A stretch of DNA of 64,000 bases from Fen-1258 sp947085815 (lineage in GTDB: Bacteria > Bacteroidota > Ignavibacteria > Ignavibacteriales > Melioribacteraceae): assembly GCA_947085815.1 (NCBI GenBank), contig CAMTXU010000012.1, positions 55,291 to 119,290 on the forward strand. The letters run 5' to 3'. Shown one piece after another: positions 23,639 to 31,472 of the stretch. Numbering within the stretch: position 1 is the stretch's first letter; the number at the start of each line of letters is the position of its first letter. The notes under the pieces were generated by a model. It made no database searches, was not told the origin of the DNA, and saw only the letters and a program-made list of their open reading frames with translations. A program made the position numbers and the translations under genes.

Positions 23639-26600
23639 CTATTTGGGAAATGTTAACGTGAAAATGGTGCCTACTCTTTTTTCGCTCTGAACATCGATAT
23701 GAATATTGTTCAGTTCGCAATATTTTTTTACGAGAGCTAATCCGAGCCCATTCCCCTCGAACGAGCGAGAGTAGCCCTGATCTTCCTGAGTAAACGGTGT
23801 AAAAAGTTTTTCCATATATTTCTTCCCGATTCCCACGCCGGTATCTTCCACTTTGATTACGATGTTTCCCGATTGATTCCTATCAGCTTGTATTAACACC
23901 TGACCTTTTTCTGTAAACTTAATTGCGTTATCGATAATATGAATAAGCAATTGTTCAACGGCGAATTGGTCAATGTTCGCAAAAAGTGAATCAGATTTTT
24001 GTACCAGATCGAATTTTATTTTTCTTTCATCGACCGATTGATGAAATTGATTATAAACAGGTTTTAGTATGTCATTATATAACTCCGTTGTTTTTGGATG
24101 ATTAATAAAACCGCCGGATTTAAGGTCGGACATATTTAAAATTAATTCTATAGTTCTAATAATTCTTTTCCCGGCATTTCTGGTTGCCATAAAATATTGA
24201 TCAAGTTCGTCGGTAAGTTGATCCCGTTCCTCCAAAATTTCTTTAATGTAAGTGGAGAAACTCAATAGAATGTTTAGCGGGGTTCGTATCTCATGCGACA
24301 TTTGTGCTAAAAATTCGGATTTCAAATTGTCCAAATCTTCAGCGTGTTCTTTTGCATGGATCAATTCGGCGGTTATCTGCTTCTGTTTAGAGATATCTTC
24401 CTTTACAGCGAGGTAATTTGTAACGACTCCGGCGGAATTTTTAATAGGAGAAATTACAGCAGATTCCCAATACATGGTTCCGTTTTTACATACGTTATGA
24501 AATTCACCGCGCCATTCATTACCAGCAGAAATAGTTTTCCATAATTCTTCATAAGTCTCTTTAGCGGTATAGCCAGATTTTAGAAAGCGCGGGTTTCTTC
24601 CAATTACTTCTTCAGAACTATATCCTGTTACTTCTTCGAATTTTGGATTTACATATTCTATAACACCGGAAGTGTCTGTAATTACTATCAAAACCGGACT
24701 CTGCTCAACGGCTCTCGAAAGTTTTCTTATTTGCGCGTCTTTAAGTCTCAGTTCGGTTATTTCTTGATTTACAACAATTGCACCGATAATCTCTTTCCGG
24801 GAATTACGTATTGGGACTGCCGAATGAAGAATTACTTTACGCTTATGATCGAAGCTTTCTATTTCGATCTCTTCATTAATAATACTTTCTCCATTTCGAA
24901 CGGCACGTGCCGCTCCCCATTCTTCCGGTTCGATTTTTTTACCGGTATTTACAAACCATCCTTTATAGAGACCATATTTATCGATACCGACATATTTAGC
25001 TCCTCCCCAAATTTTTTGAACTACTGTATTCCCATGAGTAATATTTCCTTGCTGATCAATCAGCCAAACGCCTAAGGGCAAGGTTTCAATTACAACGCTT
25101 AACAGTTTCTGGTTTTCTCTCAATTTTGCTTCGGCTTCTCTTTGTTCGTTAACGTCTCTAACAAATCCTTCATAATATTGTGTCTTACCGGAGTCATCCT
25201 TAATAACTTGAGCTGTAAGCTGTATCCATGTTGGGGTTCCATCCTTTTTCATCCAGCACAATTCAAGATCCACAACGTTCCCCTTAGAGTTGAAAGCAGA
25301 GATAGTTTTTTCTCTTTCCTTTTCTTTAAGGTAAATATCTTTTCCCAAATTACAGATCATTAAATCATCCTTCGAATCATAACCCAGTATTTGAACAAGT
25401 TTTTCATTTACAGATAAGAATTTTCCATCAATTGTTGATTGATAAATTCCAACAGGCGCGAAGTCAAAGATATTTCGGTACTTCTCCTGATTTTTACGAA
25501 CAGCCTCTTCTGCAATCCTGCGGTCGGTTATATCTAAAGTTGATGTTAAGACGGCTGTTTTTCCATCCAAGTTAATTTGCTCTGTCCAAATAATTCCTAT
25601 TCCGACTTTGCCGGATTTTTTTCGGAATCTGAATTCATAATCTTTAGCCATTCCATTTAAACGAAAATGTTCCTGTGCCCGTTCTCGTTCTTCTTTGGTC
25701 GCCCACAAGTTTAATTCTTTCCCATGAAAACCTATTATTTCTTCTCTGCTATATTCGGTCATTTTTAGAAAAGAGTCGTTAACATCTATGAACCGATCAT
25801 CCGAATTTTGAATAGTCATTGCGATGGGCGAATATTGAAATGCCGCGTTAAATTTTTCTTCCGATAATTTTAAGGATTTCTCAGCACGCTTGCGCTCGGT
25901 TATATCAATAATAATACCTCGTAAGCCGTTAACCTCTCCATTGATAACGGTTGGACTGGAAAATATTAGAGCCGGAAATGTGCTTCCATCTTTTCGTAGA
26001 AGAATATATTCATTGTCGCTATTTACAATTCCGCCCATGACCTTCTGAATATTCTGAGATGCTCTGACTCTATCTTTTTCTTCTATCATCTGAATAGCAT
26101 TCAACTTATTGGCAAAGTCTTCTCTAGTGTATCCAAATGTTTTGAAGGCTAAGTCGTTTACAAGAGTTAAATTTCCATTCAGATCAATTTCAAAAACGAG
26201 TTGAGGAAGAAGGTTTACCAGCTCTTTATATTTTCTTTCACTTTCAATCGCCTTTTCCAAACTATTTTTTCGTTCTATTGCGTAGCGAAATATTCTTAGA
26301 GTCAATTCATGGTTTAATGAATCTTTCAATAAATAATCGTCTGCCCCGACACTGATTGCCAGAAGACCAAATTCTTTGTCTGGAGATTTTAAAAGTACAA
26401 CAATTGGTAAAGAAGGTGCAATTTTGCGTGTTCGTCTAACCTTTTCTAATTCATTCACATCGGAATGATTCATAACGAGAAGAATGATTGATGCAGAATT
26501 ATGCAAAAGATATTCCCCGGCTTCATTTAATTGCGTAAAATGTTCCAAGCGAAAAGAGAGTTCTTTAATGCTTGTAAGGTGTTTTTCTATCAACGAAGCG

Positions 26601-26674
26601 TCTTTAATGTTCTCTTCGATCAATAGTATATTCATTACTTCCATTTTCAACTCGACTTCTTTAAATATTTTCAT
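23639..26674 (-). CDS. Multi-PAS histidine kinase with N-terminal degenerate receiver domain
   Basis: The protein is 1011 residues long. Residues 14-135 form a receiver-like domain (NILLIEENIKDASLIE). The acidic pair (Glu20, Glu21) and the Lys (YLLK, Lys117) are kept, but the position of the phospho-acceptor Asp is Val67, so it probably cannot be phosphorylated. Five PAS domains, each ending in an ITERKRAE-like linker, span about 147-770. The dimerisation domain carries SHEIRTPLN (His794) and the ATPase domain ends the protein (DNAIKFTEKG, DTGVGIG, GNGLGLAL). No membrane segment is visible, so it senses cytoplasmic signals. ATG 26674 overlaps the upstream response-regulator gene by 14 bases; ATG codons at 26644 and 26635 are alternatives. 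Confidence 0.88.
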   Translation of the reverse strand: MKIFKEVELKMEVMNILLIEENIKDASLIEKHLTSIKELSFRLEHFTQLNEAGEYLLHNSASIILLVMNHSDVNELEKVRRTRKIAPSLPIVVLLKSPDKEFGLLAISVGADDYLLKDSLNHELTLRIFRYAIERKNSLEKAIESERKYKELVNLLPQLVFEIDLNGNLTLVNDLAFKTFGYTREDFANKLNAIQMIEEKDRVRASQNIQKVMGGIVNSDNEYILLRKDGSTFPALIFSSPTVINGEVNGLRGIIIDITERKRAEKSLKLSEEKFNAAFQYSPIAMTIQNSDDRFIDVNDSFLKMTEYSREEIIGFHGKELNLWATKEERERAQEHFRLNGMAKDYEFRFRKKSGKVGIGIIWTEQINLDGKTAVLTSTLDITDRRIAEEAVRKNQEKYRNIFDFAPVGIYQSTIDGKFLSVNEKLVQILGYDSKDDLMICNLGKDIYLKEKEREKTISAFNSKGNVVDLELCWMKKDGTPTWIQLTAQVIKDDSGKTQYYEGFVRDVNEQREAEAKLRENQKLLSVVIETLPLGVWLIDQQGNITHGNTVVQKIWGGAKYVGIDKYGLYKGWFVNTGKKIEPEEWGAARAVRNGESIINEEIEIESFDHKRKVILHSAVPIRNSRKEIIGAIVVNQEITELRLKDAQIRKLSRAVEQSPVLIVITDTSGVIEYVNPKFEEVTGYSSEEVIGRNPRFLKSGYTAKETYEELWKTISAGNEWRGEFHNVCKNGTMYWESAVISPIKNSAGVVTNYLAVKEDISKQKQITAELIHAKEHAEDLDNLKSEFLAQMSHEIRTPLNILLSFSTYIKEILEERDQLTDELDQYFMATRNAGKRIIRTIELILNMSDLKSGGFINHPKTTELYNDILKPVYNQFHQSVDERKIKFDLVQKSDSLFANIDQFAVEQLLIHIIDNAIKFTEKGQVLIQADRNQSGNIVIKVEDTGVGIGKKYMEKLFTPFTQEDQGYSRSFEGNGLGLALVKKYCELNNIHIDVQSEKRVGTIFTLTFPK

Positions 26675-27062
26675 TTACCGGCGGATTATCCGCGAGCGTT
26701 TTAATCGTATTAACCATCTCTTCAAATTCATTAGTTTTATCAAAAAAATAATCAGCGCCGGCGTTTTGACAGGCACGTTTATAATATTGTAATGGAAAAT
26801 TCGTCAACATAAAAACAATCGTTTTTGGATTCTTTCTCTTGATCTCTAATAGAACCTCTATTCCATTCATCCCAGGCATTTTAATATCAAGTGTAACAAA
26901 ATCCGGTTTCAGTTTGTCAGCCATCTCTAAAGCACTAACTCCATCGCCGGCTTCACCAGCAATCTCTATAGATTGTATTCCCGATATGAATTTTACTAAT
27001 CCCTCACGAATTTCTTCAGAGTCGTCAACGATTAAAAGTTTTTTTCTGTTCAGTTCTTCCAT
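26661..27062 (-). CDS. Single-domain response regulator (CheY-like)
   Basis: A receiver domain without output domain. The acidic pair (VDDS), phospho-acceptor Asp (TLDIKMPGMNG), Thr (MLTN) and Lys (YFFDK) are all present, so it should be functional. The C-terminal end (ADYFFDKTNEFEEM) closely resembles that of the receiver at 27291, indicating a duplicated pair. I start it at ATG 27062 (MEELNRKK), 7 bases after GGA; in-frame starts at 27068 and 27074 (TTG) are possible. It overlaps the following kinase gene by 14 bases, so the two are probably translated together, the receiver acting as phosphate carrier or sink for that kinase (inference). Confidence 0.85.
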   Translation of the reverse strand: MEELNRKKLLIVDDSEEIREGLVKFISGIQSIEIAGEAGDGVSALEMADKLKPDFVTLDIKMPGMNGIEVLLEIKRKNPKTIVFMLTNFPLQYYKRACQNAGADYFFDKTNEFEEMVNTIKTLADNPPVNENI

Positions 27063-27290
27063 TTTCATGTCCAAAAATTTATTCTCAGTTTACTCTTGAA
27101 GATTCAGTATAACTGTAATTGTCCTTCTCACGTTGTCGGAGCGATCACAAATTAATACATTCATCTTTACCTCTTGGATTTCTTTATACAAAATAATCTG
27201 TGAGGCGTTTGAAGTGTATAGTGGTAAAAATGATTGTGGTGTAGGAATAAAGGATTGTTCCTGTGGTCTAAATCATTACACTATGTAGTA

Positions 27291-27659
27291 TCAATTGGAT
27301 ACAGCAAGCTTCTTCAAAATTTCAAATAGTTCATCAATGCCATCGTTCTTATCAAAGAAATAGTTCGCTCCAAGTTTTGAAGTCGCTTTTTTGAATGCAT
27401 CTTGAGAGTAATTTGTAAACATAATTGTTGTAGGTCTTGATCTATCTTTTTTCATCTTAGTTAAAACGTCAATTCCATTCCCCTGGATTAAATCAATGTC
27501 GAGAATTAGAATATCCGGTTTGAGTTCATCAACCAATCTGAGAGCTGTGGCTGAATCTAAAGCTTCACCTACAAGATGTAAATTAGGAATAGAAGAAATA
27601 ACTCTCTTCAAATTATTGCGTAATAAACCGGAATCGTCAACAAGCAATACATTCTTCAC
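27291..27659 (-). CDS. Single-domain response regulator (CheY-like)
   Basis: A 122-residue stand-alone receiver. The catalytic residues are complete: Asp8/Asp9 (LLVDDS), Asp54 (LILDIDL), Thr82 (MFTNYS) and Lys104 (NYFFDK). The usual Pro after the phospho-Asp loop is missing, because LIQGNGID replaces MPGMDGL. It is the paralogue of the receiver at 26661 (shared FTNY/LTNF and GANYFFDK blocks). It stands 216 bases upstream of that gene and 310 bases downstream of the NarL-type regulator; a MITE-like element fills part of the latter gap. The partner kinase is not certain. Confidence 0.85.
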   Translation of the reverse strand: MKNVLLVDDSGLLRNNLKRVISSIPNLHLVGEALDSATALRLVDELKPDILILDIDLIQGNGIDVLTKMKKDRSRPTTIMFTNYSQDAFKKATSKLGANYFFDKNDGIDELFEILKKLAVSN

Positions 27660-27813
27660 AACATTTCCATTTGATAAATAAAAATAGAAATCAACAAGTA
27701 AATATGTGTAGCAATGTGGATGATAATGTTGTAGTGGTATTACGACAGGTTGTGGTGGTGAAGCTATTCGAAAGATTAATTAATATTTTAATTAGTTTCA
27801 GCTACACTCAACT

Positions 27814-27984
27814 AAATTATTCGCTCACCTTACGCAAAATTGTCATTCTGAACGGAGTGAAGAATTCCGACACCTCGATTTCAAACTGTTTTGAGATATT
27901 TCGCGGAGTTTACATAGAACGAAGTGAATATGCTCAATATGACAATTACAATACTTTGCGTAAGGCGAGTTATTCAATCAAATT
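27814..27984. mobile_element. MITE-like element with TTACGCAAA terminal inverted repeats (copy A)
   Basis: The left end (ATTATTCGCTCACCTTACGC, 27817-27836) and the right end (GCGTAAGGCGAGTTATTCAA) are near-perfect inverted repeats of each other. The inside carries GTCATTCTGAACGGAGTGAA and later TTTCGCGGAGTTTA and TGCTCAATATGACAATT. The second half is repeated with about 10 mismatches in 58 bases at 45978-46035, and the ends are repeated at 46629-46806 around an unrelated interior. There is no transposase gene. The right end overlaps the last codons and stop of the response regulator at 27970. Confidence 0.7.
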
Positions 27985-28602
27985 ATTTTGGAATGCGAAG
28001 TGAATCAACTCGGCATTTGAATGTAAGTTTAGTTTTTTGAAGATTCTGCTTCGGTATGTATTTACTGTTGAAATGCTGATAGAAAGTTCGTCTGCAATAT
28101 CTGTTTGAGATTTTCCTTTAGCCATCATTTTCATTACTTGAAATTCCCTATCGGAAAGAAGATCTTGAATTGGCTTCTCCGCCGAGTCATCCAAATCTTG
28201 GGCAAGTTTTTCAGCAAGAGATTGACTAACATATTTTCTTCCCGAAGCTATTCTCCTAATTGCTGTGATAAGTTCATCGGGAGCGCTTTCTTTAGTTAGA
28301 TACCCGGAAGCGCCGGCTTTTAAAGTCCGCTTTGCAAATTGATCTTCAGGCATCATAGTCATTATTAGAATTTTTGTTTCGGGGTAGATGCTTTTGATTT
28401 CTTTAATAACATCAAGACCGTGTTTGCCCGGCATAGAGAGATCGAGAATTAAAACATCACATTTATTTACTCTGATTTGCTCAATTATTTCAAAAGAATT
28501 TGCTGTCTCGCCAACGAGTTTTATATCGCTTAAGGGACTCAATAAATTCTTAATCCCTTCCCGAATCAGCGCGTGATCATCAGCTATAAATACTTTTATC
28601 AC
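27970..28602 (-). CDS. NarL/FixJ-type response regulator with LuxR helix-turn-helix
   Basis: A 210-residue protein with a receiver domain (1-120: Asp8/Asp9, phospho-Asp54 in LILDLSMPG, Thr82, Lys104 in YLTK) and a LuxR-type DNA-binding domain (about 148-205: LSDREFQVMKMMAKGKSQTDIADELSISISTVNTYRSRI). It is an intact transcription regulator. The upstream gene is a HisKA_3-type kinase, the usual partner of NarL regulators, 184 bases away on the same strand. The last five codons and stop (NNLIE) lie within the flank of a MITE-like element, suggesting the original C-terminus may have been altered by insertion. Confidence 0.9.
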   Translation of the reverse strand: MIKVFIADDHALIREGIKNLLSPLSDIKLVGETANSFEIIEQIRVNKCDVLILDLSMPGKHGLDVIKEIKSIYPETKILIMTMMPEDQFAKRTLKAGASGYLTKESAPDELITAIRRIASGRKYVSQSLAEKLAQDLDDSAEKPIQDLLSDREFQVMKMMAKGKSQTDIADELSISISTVNTYRSRIFKKLNLHSNAELIHFAFQNNLIE

Positions 28603-28774
28603 AGTATTCCTTCAACTTCTATTTTAATATACAATTTTATTTGCAAGCATTCAGCCGTCAGATTTTTTAATGACGTTACCCAATAAAGCATAAAGAGATT
28701 GTGTGAAAATTCAAAAATGTCATTTCGATGGAGCCCTTCAATTCTTCATGATAAACTCCGCGGCTGCAAAACAT

Positions 28775-28822
28775 AACCTTCGAGGTTTACACATCGTTTG
28801 TGGTATTATAGCCTCGAAGGTT
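28775..28822. repeat. Inverted repeat spanning the 3' end of the HisKA_3 kinase gene
   Basis: AACCTTCGAGG (28775-28785) and CCTCGAAGGTT (28812-28822) are perfect 11-bp complements separated by 26 bases. One arm is inside the kinase coding region (codons for RNLRG) and the other is just past its stop at 28787-28789. There is no T-tract, so it is not a classical terminator. The adjoining 28715-28762 resembles, in reverse, the CGCGGAGTTTA segment of the MITE-like elements. Confidence 0.5.
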
Positions 28823-31285
28823 GCGTTGCTTATAATCACCAATTACTAATCTAACAGTTGTTCCTTTTCCTGGAGCCCCAAATATTTCTAGATTTCCGCC
28901 TATTATGCTTGCTCTTTCCCGCATACCCAATAATCCAAAAGAAGTTGTCCCATCCAACCCGGTTTCCAAAATTCCTTTTCCGTCGTCAATTATTTCTATT
29001 GAAAGTTTATTTTCTCTTTTTCCGAGCATGATTTGAACTGATTTTGCATCAGAATGCTTTGCGGCATTTGTCATTGCCTCCTGTACTATTCTGAAAACAG
29101 CGAGCTCCTTATCATGGTCTAAAAAAAGTTCTTCAGATTCAGAAGTGAATACACAATTAATTTTAGTGGTTTTCTGATACTCTTCCGAATACCATTCCAG
29201 CGCGGCAATTAAACCGAGTTTATCAAGAAGTTCTGGTCGTAACTGTGTTATTAGTTTTCTAACCTCAGATACAGCTTTATCAATAGTCAAATTCATCGCT
29301 TGAAACTCACTCAACATTTTATTTTTTATTTCGATTGATTCACTTTCTTCCAGCTCTCTTCTTGTGAATGCAATATTCATTTTAAGTGATGTGAGAATTT
29401 GACCGAGTTCATCGTGCATTTCTCTTGCAATAGAAGCACGTTCTTCTTCTCTAATTCTTTGAAGATGAGCAGAAAGTGCGCGGTATTCCTGACGAGATTT
29501 TTGTAATTCTTCAAATGCACGTTTTCTTTCTGTTATATCTATTGCAGTTCCAATTCCAGAAGGCTCGCCTTCAAATTGAATTAAGCCGGCTGTAAAATCT
29601 AACCAACGCTCCTCACCGGCTTTAGTTACAATTTTAAATTCATAACGCGAGGCAACAGTTTCACCACGAAGACGTGCAAGCCCACGCTCTTTTATTAGAT
29701 TACGATAATCAGGATGAACAATTTCCCAGAACTTTTTATTTATAAGCTCTTCCTTTGTATATCCGGTTAATAATTCCGCATAGGAATTTAAATAACGGAA
29801 CTGCTCACCCTTAAAAATAAAGATTGCAGCTGACGTTGATTCTGTGAGTACACGGAATTTTTCTTCGCTTTCACGAATTGCTTCTTCTGCTTTTTTGTAG
29901 TCGGTAATGTCCAGCACGGTTCCTTGATAGTGTGTGATTTTATTATTTTGGTCGCGGCGAACAAATGTTTGGTCATTCACCCACCGCACATCACCGGACT
30001 TAGTAACGATTCTATATTCCTGAACAAATTCATTAACACCGGAATGAGAATAATGACTAACTTCTTGAGTTACTCGTTCAAGGTCTTCGGGATAAACCAT
30101 CTTTGCAAAGGTAAGAGCGCCTGAAAGTAATTCTTCGGGTGTATATCCGAATTGTGAAATATTTTCGGATACGTACTCAACAGGCCAATTCACTTCCGCC
30201 TTCCAAAGGAATGCAACTGTCTGACTTTTGTTAACGATGAATTCTAATTCTTTTCGTTTTTCTGAAATCCTTAAAATTTCTTCTTCCGCCTTCTTGCGCT
30301 CGGTGATATCGGTAATGGTTCCAACATACCCAACTATTTGATTTTCAAAATTCTTTTCCGGAACAGCTTGTCCCATCACCCATACAATGGTTCCATCGGA
30401 ATGTACAAAACGGTATTCAGCTAATGATACATTATGTTTAGATGTAGCATCTTTCCAGTTGGCACTAAGTTTTTCTCTATCTTCATAATGAACGGCGTTT
30501 AACCAACCGTTTCTCATAGCTTCTTGTGCAGACAGCCCGGAGATCTCGCCCCACTTCGGATTGACATATGTGGTACTCCCATTGGCATCTGTTCTAAATA
30601 TTCCAGCCGGAGATATGTTCGCAAGGGTTTGATACCGTTGTTCGTTTTCGCGAATCGCATCGTCTGCTTTTTTGCGTTCCGTGATATCTCTGAGAATCAC
30701 AAGAGTATAGTTATCAAAATTCAAATCGTAACTAGATACATTAACATCCATGTCGAATTCTGAACCATCTTTTCTGAAACCAACAGTTTCGTAAGTAGAT
30801 GGAACAACCTCTCCCTTTGCGCGACGCTTAACAATATCCAGAATATATTCTCTTTTGTCCGGTGCAATGAGATCGATGACCGGCTTGCCAACCAATTCAT
30901 CAATATGAGAATAACCGAACAGAGTTAGATAAGCGGGATTGACAAAAAAATGTATTCCGGCATTCAAAACGCCAATAGCATCAACAGAATTTTCGAATAC
31001 AGATCGGAATCTGATTTCACTTTCAATTAATTTCTGTTCAGCAGTTGTAACTTCCTTTAGCGCTTGTTGTATTAAATGATAGAGTAATAGAGTTGTAGCA
31101 ATTACAAAAAACCATCCCTTGATGGAAGAAACCAAATTTTGAGTATCAGTATCTGAAATGAAATTAAACACTAGGTTATCTGTGAAAAAAATCCAGAGAA
31201 GACTAAGAACAAGATATATGGCGACTATTCGGAATGCTTTGGTGGAAGACAAGAATTTGAATGAAGGATTTATCTTTTCATACAT
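28787..31285 (-). CDS. Membrane-bound multi-PAS sensor histidine kinase, HisKA_3 (NarX-like) type
   Basis: An 832-residue protein. Two membrane helices (about 18-40 and 55-72) enclose a short periplasmic loop. Four to five PAS domains follow (about 90-590), each closed by DITERKKA-type linkers. The phosphorylation domain has the HisKA_3 pattern EERASIAREMHDELGQ (His624), and a compact HATPase domain contains EAMTNAAKHSDA and GLLGMRERA. Such kinases pair with NarL-type regulators; the next gene downstream (27970) is one, so the pair is very probably cognate. The ligands of the PAS domains are not evident. The gene ends in a perfect inverted repeat. Confidence 0.9.
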   Translation of the reverse strand: MYEKINPSFKFLSSTKAFRIVAIYLVLSLLWIFFTDNLVFNFISDTDTQNLVSSIKGWFFVIATTLLLYHLIQQALKEVTTAEQKLIESEIRFRSVFENSVDAIGVLNAGIHFFVNPAYLTLFGYSHIDELVGKPVIDLIAPDKREYILDIVKRRAKGEVVPSTYETVGFRKDGSEFDMDVNVSSYDLNFDNYTLVILRDITERKKADDAIRENEQRYQTLANISPAGIFRTDANGSTTYVNPKWGEISGLSAQEAMRNGWLNAVHYEDREKLSANWKDATSKHNVSLAEYRFVHSDGTIVWVMGQAVPEKNFENQIVGYVGTITDITERKKAEEEILRISEKRKELEFIVNKSQTVAFLWKAEVNWPVEYVSENISQFGYTPEELLSGALTFAKMVYPEDLERVTQEVSHYSHSGVNEFVQEYRIVTKSGDVRWVNDQTFVRRDQNNKITHYQGTVLDITDYKKAEEAIRESEEKFRVLTESTSAAIFIFKGEQFRYLNSYAELLTGYTKEELINKKFWEIVHPDYRNLIKERGLARLRGETVASRYEFKIVTKAGEERWLDFTAGLIQFEGEPSGIGTAIDITERKRAFEELQKSRQEYRALSAHLQRIREEERASIAREMHDELGQILTSLKMNIAFTRRELEESESIEIKNKMLSEFQAMNLTIDKAVSEVRKLITQLRPELLDKLGLIAALEWYSEEYQKTTKINCVFTSESEELFLDHDKELAVFRIVQEAMTNAAKHSDAKSVQIMLGKRENKLSIEIIDDGKGILETGLDGTTSFGLLGMRERASIIGGNLEIFGAPGKGTTVRLVIGDYKQRNLRGYNTTNDV

Positions 31286-31472
31286 AATAACCTCAGGGGC
31301 ACAATTTATTTTCGTTTAGTAGAGCAAACTGAATTCCTTTTGTGTGACAAAAATGTAAGATCTTTTCTTCGTGTAAAAATATCCTTTCACGAAGAACCAC
31401 AAAGTATTTTTTAAGATGGGATACAAAGTAGGACAAAACCTTGCTTCAAGCGGGGAAATGAAGAAATATTTT

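Noticed and set aside
27660..28005. Plus-strand frame of 110 codons at 27671-28003
   Set aside because: It reads through the MITE-like element opposite the response-regulator gene and has no coding character.
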